From assembly GCA_050290225.1 (NCBI GenBank), contig JBNKHG010000075.1, forward strand, positions 1-64,000: a stretch of DNA of 64,000 nt, read 5' to 3'. Positions 42,721-51,367 of the stretch are shown piece by piece. The position numbers and the translations under genes were made by a program. This DNA is from JBNKHG01 sp050290225. Its GTDB lineage: Bacteria > Pseudomonadota > Gammaproteobacteria > Pseudomonadales > Cellvibrionaceae. Numbering within the stretch: position 1 is the stretch's first letter; each line of letters begins with the position of its first letter. The notes beneath the pieces were generated by a model. That model saw only the letters and a list, made by a program, of their open reading frames with translations, made no database searches and was not told the origin of the DNA.

Positions 42721-43884
42721 TTAATTTCCGGCCAGCCCCAACAAATCCCGCATCCGAGGGTGCACTACCTCGCCCCGGTGGGCGACCACGGTTTCGAACA
42801 CGATCTCGTCCTCGAAATCCAGGTTCAACTCACCGTCATCATTAACCAGATGCGCAAGCAGGTTTTCCAGGTTTTTGCCAAACATCTGGCTGGCGTGATT
42901 GGCCACCGAGGCATTGAGGTTGTTGGGTCCGATAATGGTCACTCCGTATTCGACCCGGGTTTCCCCCAGCCGGGTCAACTCGCAGTTGCCACCGCGCTCG
43001 GCTGCCAGGTCCACAATCACCGCGCCGGTCTTCATCCGCTTGACCATCTCCTCGGTCACCAGGATCGGGGACTTGGCTCCCGGAACGGCGGCGGTGGTAA
43101 TAACCACATCCTGCTGTGCCAGCACTTCGGTCATCAATTCCTGCTGGAGCCGGATAAACTCTTCACTCTGGGCTTTGGCGTAGCCACCCTTGTCTTCAGA
43201 TTCCTCCGTTTTCAGGTCCAGCTCCACCGGTTTGGCGCCCACTGAAAGAATTTGCTCACGCGCAGCCGGGCGCACATCGTAGGCCTCCACCACCGCTCCC
43301 AGGCGCTTGGCGGTGGCACAGGCCTGCAAGCCCGCCACACCGGCGCCCATAATGAACACCCGTGCCGCCTGCAGGGTACCGGCGGCGGTCATCATCATCG
43401 GGAACAACCGCCCCAGGGCATTAGCGGCCACTAACACCGCCTTGTATCCGCCGATAGTGGCCATGGAGGAAAGCACGTCCATACTCTGGGCACGGGTGAT
43501 TCGCGGTACCAGTTCCAAAGCCACCGCAGTCACGCCCTTCTCCGCCATCTTACCGGCAGCTTGTGGCTCCCCCAGAGGATCCATCATGCCCACAACCAAC
43601 TGCCCTTCCCGTAACAACGGCAGGTCGTCGTCACCATTGACTGTATTGCTGCCAAAGGACTGCACCTGGGTAACAATATCGGCACGGGCAAAAATGTCGG
43701 CGCGGCTGTCGAGCACTTCGGCACCAGCGGCCTGGTAGTCGTCATCACTGTGACCTGCTCCCAGGCCGGCACCACGTTGCACCAGGACGTCCAGGCCCCG
43801 TTTTTTCAACTGTGCAATATTGGGGGGAGTAAGGGACACTCGGGATTCACCCGGGCAGGACTCGCTCAGAACACCCACGATCAT
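42721..43884 (-). CDS. pntAA: NAD(P) transhydrogenase subunit alpha-1 (NAD-binding)
   Basis: About 387 residues; soluble domain I, related to alanine dehydrogenase. Rossmann motif MGAGVAGLQACATAKRLGA with the acidic NAD-ribose residue in AYDVR, and RITRAQSMDVLSSMATIGGYKAVL ahead of it. The ATG at 43884 is chosen as it has GGAG 9 nt upstream and aligns with the IVGVLSESCPGE start of relatives; ATG 43902, with AAGG, is an alternative. First gene of the pntAA-pntAB-pntB operon. Confidence 0.95.
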   Translation of the reverse strand: MIVGVLSESCPGESRVSLTPPNIAQLKKRGLDVLVQRGAGLGAGHSDDDYQAAGAEVLDSRADIFARADIVTQVQSFGSNTVNGDDDLPLLREGQLVVGMMDPLGEPQAAGKMAEKGVTAVALELVPRITRAQSMDVLSSMATIGGYKAVLVAANALGRLFPMMMTAAGTLQAARVFIMGAGVAGLQACATAKRLGAVVEAYDVRPAAREQILSVGAKPVELDLKTEESEDKGGYAKAQSEEFIRLQQELMTEVLAQQDVVITTAAVPGAKSPILVTEEMVKRMKTGAVIVDLAAERGGNCELTRLGETRVEYGVTIIGPNNLNASVANHASQMFGKNLENLLAHLVNDDGELNLDFEDEIVFETVVAHRGEVVHPRMRDLLGLAGN

Positions 43885-44120
43885 CGTTGCCGTCTCCATC
43901 ATTATTGCCTTTTTTATCAGCCCCTTGGGGCTCCCTGTGAGGCAGCGTTGGACAGCCAGGGGCTGCAAGCGCTGTGAGTTCGCAGGTTAGTTTTTATCAC
44001 AGACGCTGGGCTTTAGCCACGACGGTTTGAACATCCGTCCTTACCAGAGTGGATAATTTCCGGGTTCGGCCCAAAAACCTACACTGGCAGCGGTAAAATC
44101 ATATCAGTCCCCGGCGAGCA

Positions 44121-46421
44121 CTAAGCCGGCAAATCCAGCGACACAAGCTGGCCATCAAAGTTAAAGGTGCCGCCGCTGAATAATTCCTCCAGCTTCTTGG
44201 CTGCCATGGGTTTTGAGTAGAGGTAACCCTGGGCCTGGTCGCATCCCCGCTGACGCAGCCAGTCGGCCTGTTGTTCATTTTCCACCCCTTCGGCCACGAC
44301 GTTGAGCATCATATTGTGAGCCAGGCCGATTATCGATTGGGCGATGGCGGCGTCGTTCTGATCAACGTGAATATCGTGGATAAAACTTTGATCAATTTTC
44401 AGTTTCTGGATCGGGAAACGCTTTAAATAGGCGAGCGAGGAATACCCGGTACCGAAGTCGTCAATCGCCAGCGACAATCCCATCTGGTTGAGTTGGTTAA
44501 GCTGGTTGATGGTTTCACCCGCATGCTCCATGGCGGAACCCTCGGTGATTTCCAACTCCAGGTACTTGGCAGGTAATTCGGTCTCGAGCAGGATTTGCGC
44601 CACCTTATCGGGAAAGTTTTTTTGCCGAAATTGACGCGGCGACAGGTTCACCGCTACCTTACCCACGTATTTGCCTGTCTGGATCCACTGCTTTTGCTGG
44701 CGGCAGGCCTCACGCAACACCCAGTCTCCCAGCGGTACAATCAAGCCGGTTTCCTCGGCCAAAGGAATAAAGTTCGCCGGCGACACCAGACCCCGCTCAG
44801 GATGCACCCAGCGCACCAGCGCTTCCACCCCGGTCAGGCTACCGGTTTGCAAATCCATTTGGGGTTGGTAGTAGAGAGTCAACTGTTCATGCTCGATAGC
44901 CCGGCGCAGATCATTTTCCAGTAGCAGAAAATTGACGGCGGTGGCATTCATACCCTCGGTATAGAACTGAAAGTTGTTCTTGCCCGCCTCCTTGGCCTTG
45001 TACATGGCGATGTCAGCATTTTTCAGCAGGGTATCGGTATCATCACCATCTTCGGGGTATAGACTGACACCGATACTGACAGTGGAGCTGATTTCGTGAC
45101 CGTGAATACTGACGGGTTTCGCCAGGGTACTCAGCATTTTGTTGGCCACCGAGTTGATATCTTCGACTTCTTGTATTCCCTCCAACACCACCACGAACTC
45201 ATCGCCGCCCAGACGGGCCACAGTATCCATATCCCGCACACTTTCACCCAGCCGGTGAGCAAAGGTTTTCAATAACAGGTCGCCGGCATCGTGGCCAAGA
45301 CTATCGTTAATGTATTTAAAACGATCCAGGTCCAACAACATCAGTGCCAGCTTGCAGTTGCTGCGCTTGGCACGAGCCAGGCCATGATGGATACGATCGT
45401 AGAATAGCGAGCGATTGGGCAGGCCCGTCAAGGCGTCGTGAAAAGCCATGTAGTTGAGCCGTGTCTGCTGCTCGCGAAGGGCATCCTCGGCCACCTTGCG
45501 CTCAGTAATATCCGTGCAAATCGTACAAACCCCGAACACCTGGTCCTTTTTGTCCCGCAATGGAAACTTCACCATCAGGTAGGTATGCCGGGTGCCGTCC
45601 TTGTGCAGGATCTCCAACTCGGTTTCGGTGGAGCTCTTCATTTCCGACACTTTCTGGTCACTGTCCCACAGCAGTTGGGCCAGCTCTTTCGGATAAACGT
45701 CAAAGACATGCTTGCCAACAAAGCCTTCGCTCTCATCCACATCGGCGAGGTGCTTGTAGTGTTCACTGGCCAACACAACGTTGCCGTTCAGGTCCTTTAC
45801 CGAAATCAGTGCCGGCGAATGGAAGAGAATGGCATTAAGGTAAACTTCGCTGGCCCAAAGTGCCTGCTCAGCCACCCTGAATTTTTCCGATTGTTCCTCA
45901 TGACGCCACATCTCTACCACCTGGCGCACCAGGAGAGCACTGAAAGTCCAGACCGGCTCCAGTTGATTTACCGCTTCCTCCAGGCAGGGCAGGCTCTGTT
46001 GGGATTCCAGATAGTAGGCCGCAATAGGTTTACCCTTTTCCATAATTGGGTAGATATAAACGGCAGCGACATTTTCCTTGCACTCGCCGCTGGAAAGTCC
46101 GCGCAGGCCGTCGCGATCCAGGCGTCGATGATCACCGTCTTCAAAGGCCTGCCGAATCAATTGATGGGGGAGGTTGTTGAGCTTTTCGAGGGCTGTGGCC
46201 AAAGCCTGAATCGTGGGATTGCCATCGGTATTGGTGGCACTTTGCCCCAGGGCTTCCACATAGAGTTCTTCGTCGCGCTCAACCACAAGCACAGCGCGGC
46301 TGATCGCCGTTTTGGCGACAACCAATTTCACCAAGCGTTCTGCAATCTGCTTGTGATTTAAGTTTGTAAAGAGCTGCTGGAACTTTTTGATCAGTTCCAC
46401 AGCGCTGTGCTTATTTTGCAT
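44121..46421 (-). CDS. Soluble GAF-PAS-GGDEF-EAL c-di-GMP enzyme
   Basis: A 766-residue cytoplasmic protein without membrane helices. A GAF-like domain (~15-175; AAVYIYPIMEKGKPIAAYYLES) is followed by PAS/PAC (~190-315; LILHKDGTRH-type repeats, TDITERKVAEDAL), GGDEF (~330-490; RLGGDEFVVVL, intact) and EAL (~500-750; GVEALVRWVHPERG, DDFGTGYSSLAYLKRFP, VVAEGVENEQQ, key residues intact). Both synthesis and degradation of c-di-GMP are possible, with the sensor controlling the balance. Third such enzyme in the window; stands alone. Confidence 0.93.
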   Translation of the reverse strand: MQNKHSAVELIKKFQQLFTNLNHKQIAERLVKLVVAKTAISRAVLVVERDEELYVEALGQSATNTDGNPTIQALATALEKLNNLPHQLIRQAFEDGDHRRLDRDGLRGLSSGECKENVAAVYIYPIMEKGKPIAAYYLESQQSLPCLEEAVNQLEPVWTFSALLVRQVVEMWRHEEQSEKFRVAEQALWASEVYLNAILFHSPALISVKDLNGNVVLASEHYKHLADVDESEGFVGKHVFDVYPKELAQLLWDSDQKVSEMKSSTETELEILHKDGTRHTYLMVKFPLRDKKDQVFGVCTICTDITERKVAEDALREQQTRLNYMAFHDALTGLPNRSLFYDRIHHGLARAKRSNCKLALMLLDLDRFKYINDSLGHDAGDLLLKTFAHRLGESVRDMDTVARLGGDEFVVVLEGIQEVEDINSVANKMLSTLAKPVSIHGHEISSTVSIGVSLYPEDGDDTDTLLKNADIAMYKAKEAGKNNFQFYTEGMNATAVNFLLLENDLRRAIEHEQLTLYYQPQMDLQTGSLTGVEALVRWVHPERGLVSPANFIPLAEETGLIVPLGDWVLREACRQQKQWIQTGKYVGKVAVNLSPRQFRQKNFPDKVAQILLETELPAKYLELEITEGSAMEHAGETINQLNQLNQMGLSLAIDDFGTGYSSLAYLKRFPIQKLKIDQSFIHDIHVDQNDAAIAQSIIGLAHNMMLNVVAEGVENEQQADWLRQRGCDQAQGYLYSKPMAAKKLEELFSGGTFNFDGQLVSLDLPA

Positions 46422-46815
46422 GCAAGCTCAAGTGTTTCACCACTAACACCGATCCACAACGTCCGGCCCTTTGTTTCTCTAACAATTGCTTATCGCGCCT
46501 CTCAATGAGCTAAGTGATCAATGAGCCAAGCAATCTAAGAACCAAGCAATGGCAACCGCAGCCGTTTTAAAACCCTCAGTGGTCGATATTTTTATCTTTT
46601 TACAGCGGCGCCCACACCAATCAACACCGCTGCCCTTCCCTTCCTGGTTCCCACATTCCCCAACAAAGTTGTCCGGAGCATCCATTGAGCTTTGTGCTGT
46701 ATTTATTGTTTGTATTAAGCACAAGACACTCAATAGTAGCAAAACGATCAATTAACATTCAATGACCCTGAACCAGTACATCGACCGGCACCGTGAAAAC
46801 TTGTGCGAGAGGAGC
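46422..46815. other. Intergenic gap without recognisable feature
   Basis: A 394-bp gap between the SLC13 transporter 3' end and the GGDEF-EAL start, both on the minus strand. It must hold the promoter of the GGDEF-EAL gene. Short ORFs here lack a ribosome-binding site and family resemblance. Direct copies of CAATGAGC and of CCAAGCAAT at about 46505-46550 are the only repetitive elements noted. Confidence 0.4.
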
Positions 46816-48228
46816 CTACCCGCTGAGCAAAAAATAGCAGAGCGTGGAAATAACAAGGGAGCCCATCAGATTGATGACCACTCCCTCACGGGCCATCTTC
46901 CGAACCGTTACACGCCCCGTGCCAAAGACGATAGCGTTTGGGGCGGTGGCCACCGGCAGCATAAACGCGCAACTGGCACTGATGGCTGCCGGCACCATCA
47001 GGAGTGCCGGCTCGATATCAGCCCCCAGGGCAGCGGCAGCGAGAATCGGCATCAACAGGGTGGTCGTGGCGGTATTGCTGGTGATTTCAGTGAGAAAGGT
47101 CACCCCCAGGCACAGAATCAGCATCAGTAGCCACACGGGCAGCTCAGTCAGGCCAGCCAACTGATCCCCCAGGGCCTGGCTGATACCGGTGACCACAAAC
47201 GCCTTGGCCACGGCAATTCCACCGGCGAACAGCAGCAGCACACCCCAGTGAATACTGCTAGCGGACTCCCAATCCAGCAGACGCCCGCCACTGCCATCGG
47301 GCAACGCGAACAGGATCACCACCGCCGTCAGCGCCACCGCGGCGTAGTTGGCGTTGGCCAGCCCCAGCCATCCACTCCACCCGCCCCAGGGTTCCTTCAG
47401 GGTCATCCAGCACAGCGCCGTCACGGCGAACACTATCAGTACCCGACGCTCCTCTGCCCGCCAAGGCCCCGGATGAGGAATCTCGAGATCGTCGCCACCG
47501 GCAAGACGTCGGGTCAGCCACAAAGCCATCAGTGGCAGCATCAACAACACTATCGGCAATGCCCACCCCATCCACTGGGTAAAACTGGGCTCGACGCCGG
47601 TATTCTCGGCATATATTTTCAGGAAAATAACGTTGGGCGGTGTACCTATTGGCGTACCCGTACCACCGATACTGGCGGCGTAGGCAATGCCCAACAACAG
47701 CGGAGTCGCCAGGCGCTCGTCACGGGCCTTCTCCAACACCGCCAGGGCGACCGGCAACAGCATCAGGGTGGTGGCGGTATTGGATATCCACATACTCAGG
47801 AAAGCGGAGGCCGCCATAAAGCCCATTACCAGGCGCCGGCTGGAGGTGCCGCCGAACAAGTGCACCATGCCAAGTGCCACGCGCCGGTGGGCGCCACTTT
47901 TCTCCATGGCCTTGGAGAGCATGGCCCCCCCCATCAACAGGATAATCAGGGGACTGCCATAGGCCTGGGCCACCTGGTCGCCATCGAGAATGCCAAGCAG
48001 CGGGAACACCCCCAGGGGAATCAGGGAGGTAGCGGGAATTGGCACCGGTTCAAATATCCACCAAATACCGCACAATAGCGTCAGGCCGGCGGTTAGGCTG
48101 GCCTCGCGACTCCAGCCCAGACTGGCGAGCAACAGCCCCAACCCCAGCCCCAACAAGGGGCCCAACCACAAAGCCCAACCTTTGATCCTTGAGCTGGCCT
48201 CACCACTGCCCTGTTGCTTATCCGTCAT
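46816..48228 (-). CDS. SLC13/DASS family anion:sodium symporter
   Basis: A 470-residue inner-membrane transporter with about 11-12 helices. The two family hallmark hairpin tips are present as WISNTATTLMLLP (first half) and EITSNTATTTLLMPI (second half), along with GTPPNVIFLKIYAE. Members import di- or tricarboxylates or sulfate using sodium. The substrate is not determined; dicarboxylates are the commoner choice. It lies downstream of hisC with a strong hairpin between them, so it probably has its own promoter. Confidence 0.88.
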   Translation of the reverse strand: MTDKQQGSGEASSRIKGWALWLGPLLGLGLGLLLASLGWSREASLTAGLTLLCGIWWIFEPVPIPATSLIPLGVFPLLGILDGDQVAQAYGSPLIILLMGGAMLSKAMEKSGAHRRVALGMVHLFGGTSSRRLVMGFMAASAFLSMWISNTATTLMLLPVALAVLEKARDERLATPLLLGIAYAASIGGTGTPIGTPPNVIFLKIYAENTGVEPSFTQWMGWALPIVLLMLPLMALWLTRRLAGGDDLEIPHPGPWRAEERRVLIVFAVTALCWMTLKEPWGGWSGWLGLANANYAAVALTAVVILFALPDGSGGRLLDWESASSIHWGVLLLFAGGIAVAKAFVVTGISQALGDQLAGLTELPVWLLMLILCLGVTFLTEITSNTATTTLLMPILAAAALGADIEPALLMVPAAISASCAFMLPVATAPNAIVFGTGRVTVRKMAREGVVINLMGSLVISTLCYFLLSG

Positions 48229-48285
48229 AATCCCCCCCCAATGGCCCCGGTCTTTGTCTGCAGGCGTTCCAAGCGCACTGTTTCC

Positions 48286-48313
48286 CCCTGTCGCTGTCTT
48301 GGGAGCGACAGGG
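48286..48313 (-). terminator. 10-bp hairpin at the 3' end of the hisC-type gene
   Basis: CCCTGTCGCT and AGCGACAGGG are perfect complements around an 8-nt loop, beginning right after the TAG stop of the aminotransferase. Stability and position suggest a transcription end or mRNA-end structure. It is followed by GGAAAC on the minus strand rather than a U-tract, so it does not meet the standard intrinsic-terminator form. Confidence 0.5.
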
Positions 48314-48314
48314 T

Positions 48315-49382
48315 CTAGACGGCGCTGAAACCGATCGATATTAAGGCCTCGATCAAGGCTTCCATCTCAGCCTGGGTACCGATGGTAATGCGCAAATAGC
48401 TGTCGATACGCGGCTGTTTAAAGTAGCGCACCAGAATTTTACGTTCCCGCAGTTTGGCAAACACCTCTGCCGCCGACCATTGGTTGGGCTTGGCGAACAC
48501 AAAATTTGCCTGGGATGGCAGGACATCGAACCCCAGTGTCTGAAGCTGTTGTGTGGTCCAGTCCCGGGTGGCGACAACTTTTGCAGTAGTGTCGAGAAAG
48601 TAATCCCTGTCCTCGAAAGAGGCTACAGCCGCAGCCTCTGCCAGACGGTCTATGGGGTAGGAATTGAAGGAATTTTTCACCCGGTCCAGACCGTCGATCA
48701 ATTCCCGGTTACCTACGGCAAAACCGATGCGCATACCCGCCAGGGAGCGTGATTTGGACAGGGTCTGTACCACCAGCAAGTTAGGGTATTTGTTCACCAG
48801 GGCAATGGCCGACTCACCGCCAAAATCGATATAGGCTTCGTCGACAATCACTACCGACTCAGTGTTGGCTTGCAGCAGTTTTTCAATGTCCGCCAACGGT
48901 AAACCGATCCCGGTAGGCGCATTGGGATTGGGAAAAATAATACCGCCGTTGGGACGTTGGTAATCCGACAGGTTCAGACTGAAGTCTTCAGTCAATGGCG
49001 GGTTCTCAGTCTCAATATCGTAGAGGTTGCTGTAGACCTTATAGAAACTGTAGGTAATATCGGGGTAAAGCAGGGGTTTGCCCTGTTTAAAGAAGGTCAT
49101 AAAAGCCAGGGCCAGGACTTCGTCGGAGCCATTGCCCACAAACACATTGTCGGCACGGACGTCCCACTCTTTGGCGATGGCATTTTTGAGTGCCAGAGAG
49201 TTGGGGTCCGGGTACAGGCGCAGCAGGTCTACACTCTCTTTGGCCAGCACGTTCAGAACTTTAGGCGATGGAGGATAGGGGTTTTCGTTGGTATTGAGCT
49301 TGATCAGGTCGAGTATTTTAGGTTGCTCGCCGGGGACATAGGGCTCTAAGCGGTTAACGAAATCGCTCCAGTATTTGGACAT
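48315..49382 (-). CDS. hisC: Histidinol-phosphate aminotransferase (HisC-type)
   Basis: A 355-residue fold-type I PLP enzyme. LNTNENPYPPSPKVL at the N-terminus, IIFPNPNAPTGIGLP, VIVDEAYIDFG and the PLP lysine in QTLSKSRSLAGMRIGFAVG all match the HisC family. In vivo it would convert imidazole-acetol phosphate to histidinol phosphate, but many HisC-like proteins also transaminate aromatic 2-oxo acids. No other his gene is nearby, and hpd is 252 bp upstream, so an aromatic role is possible. The exact assignment is therefore less sure than the family. Confidence 0.85.
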   Translation of the reverse strand: MSKYWSDFVNRLEPYVPGEQPKILDLIKLNTNENPYPPSPKVLNVLAKESVDLLRLYPDPNSLALKNAIAKEWDVRADNVFVGNGSDEVLALAFMTFFKQGKPLLYPDITYSFYKVYSNLYDIETENPPLTEDFSLNLSDYQRPNGGIIFPNPNAPTGIGLPLADIEKLLQANTESVVIVDEAYIDFGGESAIALVNKYPNLLVVQTLSKSRSLAGMRIGFAVGNRELIDGLDRVKNSFNSYPIDRLAEAAAVASFEDRDYFLDTTAKVVATRDWTTQQLQTLGFDVLPSQANFVFAKPNQWSAAEVFAKLRERKILVRYFKQPRIDSYLRITIGTQAEMEALIEALISIGFSAV

Positions 49383-49634
49383 GTGATGGGGCCTTCAACA
49401 GGGAATCGCTTTAAAAACTGGCGATTATACATGAATCATTTGAATGGGACCCTGAACATCGTCGGGGCCGGAGGCTGCAGGAAAACCCTCGGGCATGGAT
49501 TCGCAGCAGGTCTCAAAATGAACACTTCCCGGTTCCGGCCAACAGGAAGCTACCAATGACTGCCAAAGGCGCACGAGTGCAGCACCCACTCTCAGGGAGC
49601 CAGTCTCTTCCCCGGCAATATCAAACCAATGCGT

Positions 49635-50684
49635 TTAAATCACTCCTCGTCGAATCTGATCCAACTCGATCGACTCAAACAGCGCCTGAAAATTACCCTC
49701 GCCAAATCCTTCATTGCCCTTGCGTTGGATAATTTCAAAAAAGATCGGCCCGATTACCGTCTGGGTAAAAATCTGCAGCAGCAATCCCTGACCCTCCGCA
49801 GGGGCACCATCCACCAGAATTCTGAGTCGTTTCATGGTTTCCAGGTCTTCACCGTGTTCCGGAACCCGTTCGTCGACCTTTTCATAGTAAGTATCCGGCG
49901 TATCCTGAAATGTCACCCCATGTCGCCGCAAAGCAGTGACAGTCTTGTAGATGTCGTCGGTTCCCAGGGCGATATGCTGAATCCCCTCGCCCCGATACTC
50001 GCGCAGGTATTCCTCGATCTGGGACTTATCGTCGCTGGACTCATTGATGGGAATACGAATATTGCCGCAGGGACTGACCATGGCTCGACTGACTAATCCC
50101 GTCAACCTGCCTTCGATGTCGAAGTAACGCAGTTCGTGAAAGTTGAATATATCCTCGTAAAACCCCGCCCATCGATCCATTTGCCCGCGATGCACATTGT
50201 GGGTGAGGTGATCGATATAGGTTAACCCACCGGAAAAGGATGGCATCTTCCCTGTGCCTACAAAGTCAACATCATAGATCGTGTGGTCGCCATAGCGATC
50301 CACCAGATAGATACGACTGCCACCAATACCCTCGATTGCGGGAATATTCAACTCCATCGGCCCGGGGTCCGTGCTCACCGGGGTTGCCCCCTTCTCCACC
50401 GCCAGACGCAAAGCCTCGGCGGAGTCCCTGACCCGGAAAGCCATAGCGCAGACGCAAGGGCCATGCTGACGCGCAAACTGCTGGGCAAAGCAGTCTGGCT
50501 CGGCATTGATGACAAAATTGACGTCGCCCTGTTTGTGCAGGGTGACATCCTTGTGACGATGGCGCGCCACCTCGGCAAAACCCATTTGCTCAAACAGGGA
50601 ACGCAGCAGCGCCGGGTCGGGTGCGGCATATTCCACAAACTCGAAACCATCCAGGCCCAAAGGATTTTCAGCCAGCGGGGTCAT
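49635..50684 (-). CDS. hpd: 4-hydroxyphenylpyruvate dioxygenase
   Basis: A 349-residue Fe(II) enzyme converting 4-hydroxyphenylpyruvate to homogentisate in tyrosine degradation. The iron ligands are visible as His159 (YIDHLTHNV), His237 (GIQHIALGTDD) and Glu317 (IFFEIIQRKG), with the C-terminal FGEGNFQALFESIE helix that closes the site. It has a strong AAGGAGG ribosome-binding site. Divergent from a marR-type gene with palindromes between them. Homogentisate dioxygenase is not in the window. Confidence 0.97.
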   Translation of the reverse strand: MTPLAENPLGLDGFEFVEYAAPDPALLRSLFEQMGFAEVARHRHKDVTLHKQGDVNFVINAEPDCFAQQFARQHGPCVCAMAFRVRDSAEALRLAVEKGATPVSTDPGPMELNIPAIEGIGGSRIYLVDRYGDHTIYDVDFVGTGKMPSFSGGLTYIDHLTHNVHRGQMDRWAGFYEDIFNFHELRYFDIEGRLTGLVSRAMVSPCGNIRIPINESSDDKSQIEEYLREYRGEGIQHIALGTDDIYKTVTALRRHGVTFQDTPDTYYEKVDERVPEHGEDLETMKRLRILVDGAPAEGQGLLLQIFTQTVIGPIFFEIIQRKGNEGFGEGNFQALFESIELDQIRRGVI

Positions 50685-50759
50685 AATGCACCTCCTTTTC
50701 AGTCAGTGTCTTGCTCCCGTGAAAATAGGGTTATAATGCGCGCTTTTGCTCCTTCGACA

Positions 50760-50772
50760 GCGCCAGTGGCGC
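50760..50772. promoter_or_regulatory. 13-bp palindrome in the hpd-marR region
   Basis: GCGCCA and TGGCGC are perfect complements around one central base. It lies in the 140-bp divergent region between hpd and marR, just upstream of a TATAAT at 50774-50779 that could be the -10 of marR. Possible second operator. Confidence 0.35.
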
Positions 50773-50787
50773 CTATAATTTATATTA

Positions 50788-50801
50788 GTTACCATTGTAA
50801 C
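50788..50801. promoter_or_regulatory. Candidate MarR operator between hpd and marR
   Basis: GTTAC-N4-GTAAC, a perfect short inverted repeat of the size bound by MarR dimers. On the minus strand it lies between a TTGGTT (-35-like) and an AT-rich -10-like AATTAT, i.e. within the likely hpd promoter; on the plus strand it is 24 bp before the marR start. This position would allow one site to repress both genes. Confidence 0.5.
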
Positions 50802-50824
50802 CAACCGCAAATCGAGAATACTCT

Positions 50825-51304
50825 ATGCCGACACCAGCCTCTGATGATCTCGCTCTGGAGGAATTCCTGCCCTACCGCCTTTCGGTACTGTCGAACAATA
50901 TCAGCAACGCCATTGCCATGGTGTACAGCAAGCGGTTTGAGTTGAGCATTCCCGCCTGGCGGATCATGGCGGTATTGGGTCGCTTCGACAATCTATCCGC
51001 CGCCGAACTGGTGGACAAAACAGCGATGGACAAGGTCGCCATCAGTCGGGCCGTTTCCCTGCTGATGGACAAAAACTACCTGAACCGCCAGGAGGACAGC
51101 GATGACCGGCGTCGGTCAATGCTTTCTCTGTCGCCCCGGGGCCGCGAAATTTACGCTCAAATTGTGCCCCTCGCACTGAATTACCAGAAGCAACTGCTAC
51201 AGGATCTGAGCGACGAAGAGGTAAACACGCTGCACCAACTACTAGATCGCCTGATGGCCAAAGCCCAGGACTGGAAAAATTACGGACTCGATATCCAGCC
51301 CTGA
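50825..51304 (+). CDS. MarR-family transcriptional regulator
   Basis: A 159-residue winged-helix protein: PAWRIMAVLGRFDNLSAAELVDKTAMDKVAISRAVSLLMDKNYL is the helix-turn-helix, and the wing DSDDRRRSMLSLSPRG carries the DxRR arginines that grip the minor groove. Helices at both ends would make the dimer. It is divergent from hpd and 63 bp before an aromatic aminotransferase, so control of tyrosine or aromatic catabolism by an aromatic 2-oxo acid or phenol is inferred. Confidence 0.93.
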   Translation: MPTPASDDLALEEFLPYRLSVLSNNISNAIAMVYSKRFELSIPAWRIMAVLGRFDNLSAAELVDKTAMDKVAISRAVSLLMDKNYLNRQEDSDDRRRSMLSLSPRGREIYAQIVPLALNYQKQLLQDLSDEEVNTLHQLLDRLMAKAQDWKNYGLDIQP

Positions 51305-51367
51305 ACGACAATACCGACACCCCGGGCCTTGTGTGTGTAAAGTACACGGGCCCTTTTGGAGAAACCC

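Noticed and set aside
42363..43884. Split pntA as a frameshift of a single pntA
   Set aside because: Two-gene PntA (soluble plus small membrane subunit) is a known natural form, each with its own start and a 40-nt gap.
46549..46755. A 68-codon plus-strand ORF in the gap beside the SLC13 gene
   Set aside because: No ribosome-binding site, proline/serine-rich random composition, and an overlapping equally long frame on the other strand; no family recognised.
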